This document shows positions 41,331 to 50,071 of a stretch of DNA of 64,000 bases, in pieces. This DNA comes from Streptomyces roseoverticillatus (GTDB taxonomy: Bacteria; Actinomycetota; Actinomycetes; Streptomycetales; Streptomycetaceae). The notes beneath the pieces were generated by a model, which was not told the origin of the DNA, did not search any database, and saw only the letters and a program-made list of their open reading frames with translations. Location: NCBI RefSeq assembly GCF_000719265.1, contig NZ_JOFL01000006.1, positions 310,001 to 374,000 on the forward strand, written 5' to 3'. Position numbers and translations under genes: made by a program. Every line of letters starts with the position of its first letter. The stretch's first letter is position 1.

Positions 41331-42647
41331 ATGCAGATCTCCGCAGGCCCGCTGGACTGGTCCCTGGTGAGCGGATGGATTCCGGTCGCCCTCCTGGCCG
41401 TGGGAGTGTGCGCCCTCGCGGCGCTCCTCTTTTCCCGCCGCCGCACCTGGTGGACCCGGTGGGCCCCGGCGGCCGTCCTGCTCGCCGCCGCCGCGACCTG
41501 GCTCCTGCGCACCGCCGTCGACGACTGGTGGCAGCCCTTCCCCGACCCCCTGCCCACCGGCGTGGTGGTCTGGGCCGGGATCGCCGTCCTCGGCGTGTGC
41601 CTCGCCGCCTTCCGCATCCCGCTGCTCCGCCCGCGGCACTGGGCCGGCGCCGTCCTCGCCGGCCTCCTCGTCGTCCTCCTCGGCGCCTCCGAGATCAACC
41701 GGCACTTCGACCAGTACCCCACCGCCCGCAGCGCCCTCAACTCCTGGCTCACCAAGACCACGAGCATCACCGAGGCCACCGGGCGCACCGAACCCGTCCT
41801 GCGCGTCCCCGCCGGCAGGACCGTCGCTGACGTCTGGCGCCCGCCCGCCGGCATGGCCGAGCGCGGCACCCTCTCCAAGTCGTCCGTCCCCGGCATCAGA
41901 TCCGGCTTCCACGCCCGCAGCGCCTACGTCTACCTGCCGCCCGCCTACCGGGCCACGCCGCGACCCCTCCTGCCGGTCGTCGTCCTCATGGCCGGCCAGC
42001 CGGGATCGCCCGACGACTGGATCAGCTCGGGCCGCCTCGTCGACATGATGAACGCCTTCGCCGCCGAGCACCGCGGCCTCGCGCCCGTGGTCGTCGTCGT
42101 GGACCCGCTCGGCTCCCAGTTCGCCAACACCCTCTGCCTCGACTCCCGGCTCGGCAACGTCCAGACCTACCTCGCCACCGACGTCCCCGACTGGATCCGC
42201 TCGCACCTCCAGGTCGCCCCCGCCCGCACCTCCTGGGTCATCTCCGGCATCTCCTTCGGCGGCACCTGCTCGATCCAGCTCGGCGTCAACGCCCCGCAGG
42301 TCTACGGCGTCGTCAACGACATCTCCGGCCAGGAGGCCCCCACCCTCGGCAGCCGGGAGAAGACCGTCGGCAAAGCTTTCGGTGGCGACACCGCGGCCTT
42401 CACCGCCGTCAATCCCCTCGACGTGATGGCCCGGCAGCGCTTCCCTGACACCAAGGCCGCCTTCGTCGCCGGCGGCAGCGACAGCACCTACCGCCCCCAG
42501 CAGCGCAAGGTCTACGACGCGGCCGTCAAGGCCGGCATGCGGGCCGAGTGGGTCCTGCTCCCCGGCGGCCACAGCTGGCAGGTCTGGCGGCCCGGCCTGG
42601 AGCGCCAGCTCCCCTGGATCTCCCGCGAGACGGGGCTGACCCGATGA
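41331..42647 (+). CDS. Membrane-anchored esterase-family alpha/beta hydrolase
   Basis: 438-residue protein: three to four membrane helices at the N-terminus (WIPVALLAVGVCALAALLFS, WAPAAVLLAAAATWLL, VVVWAGIAVLGVCLAAF, AVLAGLLVVLLGAS) and an extracellular esterase domain (esterase D/antigen 85-type) from about residue 185 (SAYVYLPPAYR, PVVVLMAGQPGSPDDWI). The nucleophile elbow is GISFGG and the C-terminal histidine lies in PGGHSWQVW. ATG 41331 is chosen, with GGGAGG 7 nt upstream. It is 28 nt before the aminoacyl-lipid synthase gene. In corynebacteria a paired exported hydrolase removes aminoacyl groups from lipids, a plausible parallel. Confidence 0.85.
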   Translation: MQISAGPLDWSLVSGWIPVALLAVGVCALAALLFSRRRTWWTRWAPAAVLLAAAATWLLRTAVDDWWQPFPDPLPTGVVVWAGIAVLGVCLAAFRIPLLRPRHWAGAVLAGLLVVLLGASEINRHFDQYPTARSALNSWLTKTTSITEATGRTEPVLRVPAGRTVADVWRPPAGMAERGTLSKSSVPGIRSGFHARSAYVYLPPAYRATPRPLLPVVVLMAGQPGSPDDWISSGRLVDMMNAFAAEHRGLAPVVVVVDPLGSQFANTLCLDSRLGNVQTYLATDVPDWIRSHLQVAPARTSWVISGISFGGTCSIQLGVNAPQVYGVVNDISGQEAPTLGSREKTVGKAFGGDTAAFTAVNPLDVMARQRFPDTKAAFVAGGSDSTYRPQQRKVYDAAVKAGMRAEWVLLPGGHSWQVWRPGLERQLPWISRETGLTR

Positions 42648-42675
42648 GCCACTCCCGTGAGGCAGGGCCGATCCG

Positions 42676-45198
42676 ATGAGCGAGACCACCGCCCCGCCGC
42701 CCGCGCCCACCCCCGGCGACAGCACCCACCCCTGGCGCGTCACCCTCGACCGGCTGCTCGCCCCCGTCCGGCACGCCCCCTTCACCCTCGGCTTCCTCGC
42801 CGTGCTGTGGATCGTCGGAGCGGTCACCGGAAGCCTCGGCAGCGGACCGAGCCGGCACCGCATGGAACACATCGGCGCCGGCGTCCCCGCCCTCGCCGAA
42901 GGCCGCTGGTGGACCCCCGTCAGCTCCCTGCTGTGGTGCCCCGGACTCGGCGGCTACCTCGGCGCCACCGCCATCGTCCTGCTGCTCGTCACCCCCTCGG
43001 AGCGGCGCCTGGGCGTCGCCCGCACCGCAGCCGTCCTCATCGGCGGCCAGATCCTCGGCACGCTGCTGGGCACCGGCATCGTCCAACTCGGCAACGTCGC
43101 GGGGGAGTGGTGGCTGGAAGAGCTCGCCGGTTACCTCGCCGTCTCCCCGACCGTCGGCGCGCTCGCCGTCGGCGGCGTCCTCAGCTACCGGCTCACCGCC
43201 CTGTGGCGGCGCCGCACCCGCCTCGGCATCGTCGCCTTCGCCCTCGTCATGACCCTCTACGTCGGCCATCTCCAGGGCGTCCTGCGCCTCGGCGGCGCCG
43301 CCGTCGGCCTCCTCCTTGGCGCCGTCCTGTACCGCCGGGCCGGGCCGCTGCGCCTGCGGCACTCCTCCCACACCGAGGCCCGCGTCCTCGTGGCGCTCGT
43401 CGTGGCCGCCGCCGCCATCGGCCCCATGGTCGCGATCCTCTACCGCGACGCCTACGGGCCGCTCAACTCCTTCCAGATCTACGTCTCCGTCCAGCCCACC
43501 GGCCAGGAGGTCGCCGATGCGTGCGCCGCCTCGGCCGAGGACTGCCACTTCGTGCACGCCCTGCGGAACTTCTACGACTCGCCCGCCGCCGTCATGGCCG
43601 TCCTCGTTCCCGCGCTGATGCTCGTCCTCGCGGAAGGGCTGCGCCGCGGGCTGCGGCTCGCCTGGACTCTGGCGGTGCTGGTCCACCTCGCCTGGATCGC
43701 CCTGTTCTCCTGGTGGCTGCACGACTTCCTCAGCCACCCCGCCGGCTGGGCCGAGCCCGCCGAGCGCTCGACGTACGCCCAGGCCTTCGCGGAACAGATG
43801 CTGCTGCCCGTCCTCATCGTGGCCCTCCTGATCGTCACCCGCGCCCGCTTCGGCCTGCGGCTCCCGCGCTCCGCGACCCGCGGCCTCGCGGCCGTCGCCG
43901 GCGGCTCCCTCGTGCTGGCCTGCGCCGCGTACGTGGGCATCGGCTACGCCGCACGCGACCAGTACGACCCCGCGGCCACGCCCTCGGTGCTCTTCTCCGG
44001 GCTGGCGTCGGAGTTCCTGCCGCCCACCCTGCTCGCCACCTTCACCGATTGGCCGGTCCCGGTCGGCGGCACGGCCCAGGCCCTGTTCCACTACTGCGGG
44101 CTGGCCTTCTGGCTCGTCACCCTCGTGGCGCTGCTCGTCACCTTCCGCCGCCCGCGCCTGCACACCGACGCCGACGCCGCCGTGCGCGCCCGCGAGCTCC
44201 TCACCGCACACGGCGGCTCGACGCTGTCGTTCCTGACGACCTGGGACGGCAACTACTACTGGTTCGACGCGGCCGGCCGCTCCGCCGTGGCCTACCGGGT
44301 GATCGCCACCGTGGCCCTGACCACCGGCGAGCCGTTCGGCGCGCCGGACGCGCGGGCGTCCGCCGTCGGCGGTTTCGCGCGCCACTGCGACGAGCGCGGC
44401 TGGACGCCGTGCTTCTACAGCGTGGGGGAGGAGGCCCGCGCCGCGGCGGAGGCGCTCGGCTGGCGCTCGGTGCAGGTCGCCGAGGACACCGTCGTCCCCC
44501 TGCCCGGCCTCGCCTTCACGGGCAAGAAGTGGCAGGACGTCCGGACCGCCCTCAACAAGGCCAAGAAGGAGGGCATCACCGCCGAGTGGTGGTCCTACCC
44601 CGAGGCGCCGGTCGCCCTCACCGACCAGATCCGGTCCATCTCCGAGGAGTGGGTCGCCGACAAGGGCCTGCCGGAGATGGGCTTCACCCTGGGCGGCCTG
44701 GAGGAGCTCGACGACCCGGCCGTGCGCTGCCTCATCGCCGTGGACGGCGACCGCACCGTGCACGGCATCACCAGCTGGATGCCGGTGTACGAAGCGGGCC
44801 GGCCGGCCGGCTGGACGCTGGACTTCATGCGGCGCCGGGCCGCCGGCTTCCGCGGCTCCATGGAGTTCCTCATCGCCTCGGCCGCGCTCGGCTTCCAGGA
44901 GGAGGGCGCCCGCTTCCTCAGCCTCTCGGGCGCCCCTCTCGCCCGCAAGGCCACCGAGGAACCCCCGGCGGCCCTGCAGCGCATCCTCGACTACGGGGGC
45001 AAGGTCCTCGAACCGGTCTACGGCTTCCGGTCGCTGCTGAACTTCAAGTCCAAGTTCCAGCCGCAGTACCACCCCATGTACATGGCCTACCCGGACCCGG
45101 CCGCCCTGCCCGCCATCACCCGCGCCATCGGCAAGGCGTACCTGCCGCACATGACGGCGGCCCAGGGCGTACGGCTGATGCGGCAGTTCTCCGCCTGA
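42676..45198 (+). CDS. MprF/LysX-like lipid aminoacyltransferase with integral membrane N-terminus
   Basis: 840-residue membrane protein. Residues 1 to about 490 hold roughly 10-12 helices; the first set looks rhomboid-like (WWTPVSSLLWCPGLGGYLGA, LGVARTAAVLIGGQILGTLL). The C-terminal 330 residues are the DUF2156/LPG-synthase catalytic domain (LTTWDGNYYWFDAAGRSAVA, CDERGWTPCFYSVGEEAR, GLAFTGKKWQDVRTALNKA, SLSGAPLARK, NFKSKFQPQYHPMYMAYPDP), which transfers an amino acid from aminoacyl-tRNA to a phospholipid head group. This lowers surface charge and helps resist cationic peptides. ATG 42676 follows the esterase by 28 nt. Amino acid and lipid specificity are unknown. It stands divergent to the peptide cluster. 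Confidence 0.88.
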   Translation: MSETTAPPPAPTPGDSTHPWRVTLDRLLAPVRHAPFTLGFLAVLWIVGAVTGSLGSGPSRHRMEHIGAGVPALAEGRWWTPVSSLLWCPGLGGYLGATAIVLLLVTPSERRLGVARTAAVLIGGQILGTLLGTGIVQLGNVAGEWWLEELAGYLAVSPTVGALAVGGVLSYRLTALWRRRTRLGIVAFALVMTLYVGHLQGVLRLGGAAVGLLLGAVLYRRAGPLRLRHSSHTEARVLVALVVAAAAIGPMVAILYRDAYGPLNSFQIYVSVQPTGQEVADACAASAEDCHFVHALRNFYDSPAAVMAVLVPALMLVLAEGLRRGLRLAWTLAVLVHLAWIALFSWWLHDFLSHPAGWAEPAERSTYAQAFAEQMLLPVLIVALLIVTRARFGLRLPRSATRGLAAVAGGSLVLACAAYVGIGYAARDQYDPAATPSVLFSGLASEFLPPTLLATFTDWPVPVGGTAQALFHYCGLAFWLVTLVALLVTFRRPRLHTDADAAVRARELLTAHGGSTLSFLTTWDGNYYWFDAAGRSAVAYRVIATVALTTGEPFGAPDARASAVGGFARHCDERGWTPCFYSVGEEARAAAEALGWRSVQVAEDTVVPLPGLAFTGKKWQDVRTALNKAKKEGITAEWWSYPEAPVALTDQIRSISEEWVADKGLPEMGFTLGGLEELDDPAVRCLIAVDGDRTVHGITSWMPVYEAGRPAGWTLDFMRRRAAGFRGSMEFLIASAALGFQEEGARFLSLSGAPLARKATEEPPAALQRILDYGGKVLEPVYGFRSLLNFKSKFQPQYHPMYMAYPDPAALPAITRAIGKAYLPHMTAAQGVRLMRQFSA

Positions 45199-45220
45199 GC
45201 CGGGCTGTCCAGGACGTGTC

Positions 45221-45988
45221 CTACGGCAGCGTCAGCACCCGCGGGCCGTCCTTGGTGATGGCGACCGAGTGCTCGATGTGCGCGGCGCGGCTGCCGTCGG
45301 CGGTGCGTATCGTCCACCCGTCGGCGTCCGTGCGGTAGGCGTTGCTGCCGCCCGCCATGAGCATCGGCTCCAGCGCGAGCACCAGGCCGTGCCGCAGCGT
45401 CATGCCCCGGCGCGGACGGCCCCGGTTGGGCACGTGCGGGTCCTCGTGCATCTCCCGGCCGATGCCGTGGCCGCCGAAGTCCGCGGGCATGCCGTAGCCC
45501 CCGGACCGCGCGACGGTGCCGACGGCGTGGGAGATGTCCCCGATGCGGTTGCCGGGGACGGCCGCTGCGATGGCGGCGTCCAGCGCCCGCTGCGTGGCGT
45601 CGATCAGGGCGGTGTCGGCCGGGCGTGCCGTGCCGACGACGAAGCTGATGGCGGCGTCGCCCGTCCAGCCGTCGAGCTTGGCACCGCAGTCGATGCTGAC
45701 CAGGTCGCCGTCGCGCAGCGCGTAGTCGCCCGGGATGCCGTGCACGATGACGTCGTTGACGGACGCGCAGATCACCCCCGGGAACGGCGTGGGGGCGAAG
45801 TCGGGCTTGTAGCCGAGGAAGGGGGAGCGGGCCCCCGCGTCCTTGATGACGGCGTGCGCCGCCTCGTCCAGCTCCCGCAGCGTCACGCCCGACTTCGCCG
45901 TGTCACGGACGGCGGCCAGCGCGTTGGCCACGATCCGGCCCGCCTCGCGCATGGCGTCCAGCTCGCCGTCGGTCTTGATCTCCACCAT
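45221..45988 (-). CDS. map: Type I methionine aminopeptidase
   Basis: Removes the initiator methionine from nascent proteins. 255 residues, normal family length. The five metal ligands are visible: Asp in SIDCGAKLDGWTGDAAISFVV (two), His in GHGIGREMHEDPHVPN, Glu in LALEPMLMAG and the C-terminal Glu/His region (HIEHSVAITKDG). The substrate histidine lies in NDVIVHGIPGDY. ATG 45988 (MVEIKTDGELDAM) is chosen with GGGGAG about 10 nt upstream. This is probably an accessory copy, since streptomycetes usually carry another map near the ribosomal protein genes. Divergent from a small XRE regulator. Confidence 0.94.
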   Translation of the reverse strand: MVEIKTDGELDAMREAGRIVANALAAVRDTAKSGVTLRELDEAAHAVIKDAGARSPFLGYKPDFAPTPFPGVICASVNDVIVHGIPGDYALRDGDLVSIDCGAKLDGWTGDAAISFVVGTARPADTALIDATQRALDAAIAAAVPGNRIGDISHAVGTVARSGGYGMPADFGGHGIGREMHEDPHVPNRGRPRRGMTLRHGLVLALEPMLMAGGSNAYRTDADGWTIRTADGSRAAHIEHSVAITKDGPRVLTLP

Positions 45989-46023
45989 GGTTCCGGAACT
46001 CCCCTGGCTCGTCACCAATTCTT

Positions 46024-46052
46024 ATACCGGTATTAGTATCACGGTCTAGAAT
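46024..46052. promoter_or_regulatory. Palindrome and -10 element between map and XRE gene
   Basis: ATACCGGTAT (46024-46033) is a perfect 10-bp palindrome in the 71-nt divergent gap. TAGAAT (46047-46052) lies 7 nt before the XRE ATG, so that gene is probably transcribed without a 5' leader; no ribosome site is present. Confidence 0.45.
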
Positions 46053-46059
46053 CCGCCCC

Positions 46060-46338
46060 ATGGTGAGGACCCCCTTGACCCCATGGGAGCGGCGGCGCGG
46101 CGAGCGGCTCGGCGCCCTGCTCCGCCAGGCGCGCGGCGACCGCAGCATGGTGGAGATCGCTGCCGCCGCGGGCCTGTCCGTGGAGACGCTCCGCAAGATC
46201 GAGACCGGCCGTGCGCCCACCCCCGCCTTCTTCACGATCGCGGCGCTGGCCTCCGTGCTGGGCCTGTCCATGGAAGAGCTGGCGGCCGCTGCCGCGGCGG
46301 GCGCCGACGCGGAGGAGCGTGACGCGCTGACGGCGTGA
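46060..46338 (+). CDS. Small XRE-family (helix-turn-helix) regulator
   Basis: 92-residue DNA-binding protein consisting almost only of an XRE/Cro-C1 helix-turn-helix domain (RLGALLRQARGDRSMVEIAA, AGLSVETLRKIETGRAPTP), with SMEELAAAAAAGADA at the end. No ligand domain. It is likely leaderless (see the -10 element 7 nt upstream). Divergence from map and the shared palindrome suggest it regulates map and itself. Confidence 0.9.
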   Translation: MVRTPLTPWERRRGERLGALLRQARGDRSMVEIAAAAGLSVETLRKIETGRAPTPAFFTIAALASVLGLSMEELAAAAAAGADAEERDALTA

Positions 46339-46393
46339 AAAGGGCCGGGCGGCCCCGTTCCTGACGGCTCTTCCGGCCCTCGCGCGACAACGA

Positions 46394-46429
46394 CTGACCG
46401 ATCGGTTAGATTACTGACCGATCGGTCAG
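46394..46429. promoter_or_regulatory. Twin TetR-type operators upstream of FAD monooxygenase
   Basis: CTGACCGATCGGTTAG (46394-46409, one mismatch) and CTGACCGATCGGTCAG (46414-46429, perfect 16-bp palindrome) are spaced 20 bp centre to centre, two helical turns, so two dimers would bind the same face. They end 27 nt before the monooxygenase ATG. The TetR gene at 47699-48322 is the obvious candidate ligand protein. Confidence 0.72.
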
Positions 46430-46456
46430 AGTCATGCTCGGCGAGAGGCGGAACGC

Positions 46457-47677
46457 ATGGAAAGCACGACGTGCTGCGTGGTGGGCGGAGGCCCCGCAGG
46501 GATGATGCTGGGGCTGCTGCTGGCCAGGGCCGGGATCCGCGTGACCGTCCTGGAGAAGCACCGCGACTTCCTGCGCGACTTCCGCGGCGACACGGTCCAC
46601 CCCTCCACCCTGCGCCTGCTCGACGAGCTCGGCCTCGGGGAGCGGTTCGCGGAGCTCCCCTTCCCCAAGCTGGAGGAGATGCGCATGGAGCTCGCCGGCA
46701 CCACCGTCGTCGCGGCCGACTTCCGCCGCATCCCCGGCCGCCACAAGTACATCGCCATGGTCCCCCAGTGGGACTTCCTCGACCTGCTGGCGAGCGCCGC
46801 CGCGGCCGAGCCTTCCTTCACCCTGCGCATGTGCACCGAGGTCACCGGCCTGCGCGGGGAAGGCGGCCGGGTGACCGGCGTCCGCTACACCGCCGAGGAC
46901 GGCACCCCCGGAGAGATCGCGGCGGACCTCACCGTCGGCTGCGACGGCCGCCGCTCCGTCGTCCGCAGGGAAGCCGGCCTGGTCCCGGACGAGTTCGACG
47001 TCCCCATGGACGTGTGGCAGGTCCGCGTGGACGCGCCCCGCGGCGGCATCAAGGACGGCCGCGTCTTCGCCCGCTTCCGCGACGGCCAGGCCGCCGTCAC
47101 CATGGACCGCGGCACGTACTTCCAGACCTCCTACCTCATCGCCAAGGGCCGCGACGCGGAACTGCGCTCCCACGACATCCAGTGGTTCCGCGACCGGCTC
47201 GGCGGCCTCTTCGGCTGGGACGCCGGCGTGACCGCCGCGATCGGCTCCTGGGACGACGTCAAACTGCTCGACGTGTCCATGGGGCGGCTCCCGCGCTGGC
47301 ACGGCAACGGCGTGCTCTGCATCGGCGACGCGGCCCACACCATGTCGCCCGTCGGCGGCGTCGGCGTCAACCTCGCCGTCCAGGACGCCGTCGCGGCCGC
47401 CCGCATCCTCGCCCGGCCGCTGCGCGAGGGCACGGTCCGCGGCCACGACCTCGCCCGCGTGCAGAAGCGCCGCGCGCTCCCCACGGCCCTCCTGCAGCAG
47501 TCGCAGCAGGGCGAACACCGGCTGATCCGCAGCGCCCTCGACGGCACCCTGCGCCCCGGCACCCTGCCCCTGCCGATGAGGCTGCTGCGCCGGGCCCGTC
47601 CCCTGCGCACCGCCACCGCGTTCCTCGGCGGGATCGGGATACGGCCCGAGCGCGCGCCCGCCTTCGCGCGGGCGTAG
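46457..47677 (+). CDS. FAD-dependent aromatic monooxygenase-like oxidoreductase
   Basis: 406-residue flavoprotein of the PHBH/TetX-like group (PF01494). Visible: CVVGGGPAGMMLGLLLARAG (Rossmann), TVGCDGRRSVVRREAGL (DG motif), and GDAAHTMSPVGGVGVNLAVQDA (second FAD motif). Family members hydroxylate aromatic compounds or antibiotics such as tetracycline and rifampicin using NAD(P)H and oxygen. ATG 46457 is the start. Twin TetR-type operators immediately upstream and a convergent TetR gene suggest induction by a xenobiotic or antibiotic; substrate unknown. Confidence 0.9.
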   Translation: MESTTCCVVGGGPAGMMLGLLLARAGIRVTVLEKHRDFLRDFRGDTVHPSTLRLLDELGLGERFAELPFPKLEEMRMELAGTTVVAADFRRIPGRHKYIAMVPQWDFLDLLASAAAAEPSFTLRMCTEVTGLRGEGGRVTGVRYTAEDGTPGEIAADLTVGCDGRRSVVRREAGLVPDEFDVPMDVWQVRVDAPRGGIKDGRVFARFRDGQAAVTMDRGTYFQTSYLIAKGRDAELRSHDIQWFRDRLGGLFGWDAGVTAAIGSWDDVKLLDVSMGRLPRWHGNGVLCIGDAAHTMSPVGGVGVNLAVQDAVAAARILARPLREGTVRGHDLARVQKRRALPTALLQQSQQGEHRLIRSALDGTLRPGTLPLPMRLLRRARPLRTATAFLGGIGIRPERAPAFARA

Positions 47678-47698
47678 GAACGCTCCCGGCGGACGGGC

Positions 47699-48322
47699 TC
47701 AGTCCTGGGCCCGCACCGCGTTCAGGGTGAACGTCACCAGCTCGTCGGCCGCGGCACCGAGATCGATCTCCGGGTCGGCGAGCCAGTGGGAGACCACCCC
47801 GTCGATCGCACCGCCGATCGCGAGCGCCGTCACCCGCGTGTCGAACGCGCGCAGCCGGCCCGCCGCCTGCCCCGCCGCCAGCAGCTCCACCAGGCCCTGC
47901 AGGCGGCCGCCGGTCCGGTGCCAGCCCGGCGTCTTCAGCCGCGTGCCGCCCTCGTCGTCGAGGAGCATCTCGGTGATCACGCGCACATGGCGCCGGTTGG
48001 CCTGCTGGTAGCCGACCATCGCCCGGACGTAGGCGACGAGCGCGTCCAGTGGGTCGGCCTCCCGCTCCACGCGCTCGGTGACGTACGCGGTGAACTGCTC
48101 CAGCACCTGCGTCAGCGCCGTGCGCGTGAGGTTGTCCTTCGACGAGAAGTGGTAGAGGACCGCGGCCTTGGAGATGCCCGCAGCCTCCGCGATCGCCGAC
48201 AGCGACGCCGCCGGGTACCCCCGCGTGGAGATCAGGTCGATCGTGCTCTCGACGATCTGCTGCCGGCGCGCTCGCTCCGTGAAGGTCGGCCCGCCGGGGG
48301 CGGCACTCCGGCGGGGACTCAT
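47699..48322 (-). CDS. TetR-family regulator, probable repressor of the FAD monooxygenase
   Basis: 207-residue repressor. The helix-turn-helix is RRQQIVESTIDLISTRGYPA, SLSAIAEAAGISKAAVLYHF, typical of TetR/AcrR. The C-terminal ligand domain is unassigned. ATG 48322 follows GAGGTGG with about 6 nt spacing. It converges on the monooxygenase gene with a 21-nt gap. The twin operators at 46394-46429 lie upstream of that gene, so regulation at a distance of about 1.9 kb is proposed; no similar palindrome was noticed at its own promoter. Confidence 0.92.
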   Translation of the reverse strand: MSPRRSAAPGGPTFTERARRQQIVESTIDLISTRGYPAASLSAIAEAAGISKAAVLYHFSSKDNLTRTALTQVLEQFTAYVTERVEREADPLDALVAYVRAMVGYQQANRRHVRVITEMLLDDEGGTRLKTPGWHRTGGRLQGLVELLAAGQAAGRLRAFDTRVTALAIGGAIDGVVSHWLADPEIDLGAAADELVTFTLNAVRAQD

Positions 48323-48446
48323 CGTGACGCCACCTCTGTTCTTCTCGCGCTCCGGCCCGGTCCGCCGTCCTCGCGGACGACACCCGACCGTACACCGCGC
48401 CGCCCGCGGCAGGGCCACCGGGAGGGGCCCGGATCCCGGCCCGGGA

Positions 48447-48947
48447 TCAGTCCCACCAGTTGAACAGGACGTCACCCAGGCACCCGGGCTTCCAGTAGCG
48501 GATCTCCGTGAGCTCGGCCGGCGACAGCTCCGAGACGTCGACCTCCTCCAAGGGGGTCATCAGCTCCTTGACCCCCATCACCCGCAGCCCCGCCGTCTCG
48601 AAGACCTGCGCCCACAGCGGCGGGTCCGCGAACCCGGGCACCGGCTCGCCCTCGCGGACCGCGTCCGTCGTGAAGGCGACCACCGGCAGATGGACGTGGC
48701 CCAGGGCGGTGAACACACGGCCGTACCCGTCGCTGAGCGTCGCCCGGCGGAACGTCTGCACCTCACCGGGGACCACCTCGCCGGCCCGCCCCCGGGCCTC
48801 CATGGCCGCGGTGAAACAGGCGGCCCGGAACAGCGCCGCCTCGGTCCGCGGTAGAGGGGCCTCGTGCGGCCCCCGGAATCCCGTAGCGCCCCGCGCCAGA
48901 CGGATCAACGTGCCTTCCTTCCCGTCCCACCCCTCGCCCGCAGTCAC
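48447..48947 (-). CDS. Conserved hypothetical protein, unknown function
   Basis: 166-residue soluble protein if begun at GTG 48947 (GGAAG 8 nt upstream). The frame stays open further upstream but the composition there looks non-coding. No signal peptide or membrane segment. Sequence blocks: EALFRAACFTAAMEARGRAG-like AALFRAACFTAAMEARGRAG, TLSDGYGRVFTALGHVHLPV, PLWAQVFETAGLRVMGVKEL and the end EIRYWKPGCLGDVLFNWWD, which suggest a globular alpha/beta protein. I do not recognise a family. Coding-like GC3 and a coherent product support it as real. Confidence 0.65.
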   Translation of the reverse strand: MTAGEGWDGKEGTLIRLARGATGFRGPHEAPLPRTEAALFRAACFTAAMEARGRAGEVVPGEVQTFRRATLSDGYGRVFTALGHVHLPVVAFTTDAVREGEPVPGFADPPLWAQVFETAGLRVMGVKELMTPLEEVDVSELSPAELTEIRYWKPGCLGDVLFNWWD

Positions 48948-49132
48948 GCCCGTGTCTTCCGTGACGTGCTGCTCCTCCCTACCCAGCACAACGCGCGAAC
49001 CGCTGCTCCGTACGCCCGTCCCGCAGTGCGCGCGGCCTGCCGCGCCACGGCACGCACCCCCCGGCGTGCGGGCGGCAGGCGCACCTCCCCCGGAAATTCG
49101 TTCGCCTGCCCGCAACCGGCCCCACTAGCGTC

Positions 49133-50008
49133 GTGCGAGTGACGACGACCGGCGAACGAGCGGACGGCGGGCGGGGCGGCCCCGCCGGGAACTGGCGCGA
49201 GGACAACCGCGCGCTGTGGGACGAGCGGGTCCCCCTCCACACGGAGAGCGCCTTCTACGACGTGGCGGGCTTCAAGGCCGGCCGCAACGACCTGCGCGGG
49301 TTCGAGGCGGACGAGGTCGGTGACGTCACCGGCAAGTGCCTGCTCCACCTGCAGTGCCACATCGGCACCGACACCCTGTCCTGGTCCCGCAAGGGCGCCG
49401 CGGTGACCGGCCTGGACTTCTCCGGCCCGGCGGTGGAGGCCGCGCGAGCGCTGGCGGCGGAGGTGGGCGAGGAGCGGGCCCGGTTCGTCGAGGCCGACGT
49501 GTACGACGCGCCGGCCGCGCTGCGGGGCGAGACCTTCGACATCGTCTACACCGGCTTCGGCGCCCTGTGCTGGCTGCCCGACCTGACGCGGTGGGCGCGC
49601 ACGGCGGCGCAGCTGGTGGCGCCGGGCGGCTTCCTGTACCTGGCGGAGTTCCATCCGGTGGCCATGTGCCTGGGCGAGGACGGCAGTGCCTTCGCCGAGG
49701 ACTACTTCACCCGGGGGCCGTTCACGTACGACGAGCCGGGCTCGTACGCCGACCTGGCCGCCCCGACGCGGCACAACCGCTCGGTGGAGTGGCAGCACCC
49801 CCTGGGCGACGTGGTCAGCGCGGTCGCCGCGGCGGGCCTGCGGCTGGAGTTCCTGCACGAGCACGACTTCACGCTGTTCGAGTACCTCGACGGCATGGTC
49901 CGGGCGCGGGACACGAGCGGCAGCCGGGGCGGCGAGGCCACCGTCTACCGGCTCCCGGAGGGCCGCCCGCGCTTCCCGATGGTCTACTCGCTGCGGGCCT
50001 CCAAATAG
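49133..50008 (+). CDS. Class I SAM-dependent methyltransferase
   Basis: 291-residue small-molecule methyltransferase. The SAM-binding motif I is LLHLQCHIGTDTLSWSRKGA, an LQCHFG-type variant of the GxGxG loop, followed by VTGLDFSGPAVEAARALA (motif II), FDIVYTGFGALCWLPDLTRW and LVAPGGFLYLAEFHPV. GTG 49133 is taken; GTG 49139 is equally possible. A strong bidirectional terminator follows. Substrate unknown. Confidence 0.88.
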   Translation: MRVTTTGERADGGRGGPAGNWREDNRALWDERVPLHTESAFYDVAGFKAGRNDLRGFEADEVGDVTGKCLLHLQCHIGTDTLSWSRKGAAVTGLDFSGPAVEAARALAAEVGEERARFVEADVYDAPAALRGETFDIVYTGFGALCWLPDLTRWARTAAQLVAPGGFLYLAEFHPVAMCLGEDGSAFAEDYFTRGPFTYDEPGSYADLAAPTRHNRSVEWQHPLGDVVSAVAAAGLRLEFLHEHDFTLFEYLDGMVRARDTSGSRGGEATVYRLPEGRPRFPMVYSLRASK

Positions 50009-50009
50009 C

Positions 50010-50053
50010 AGGGCACCGGTGCGCGCCGCGGAACGTGCGCGCACCGGTGCCCT
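50010..50053. terminator. 17-bp perfect bidirectional terminator hairpin
   Basis: AGGGCACCGGTGCGCGC and GCGCGCACCGGTGCCCT pair perfectly with a 10-nt loop, between the convergent methyltransferase and lipoprotein genes. Confidence 0.8.
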
Positions 50054-50071
50054 CACCCCGCGTGCGGGGAC

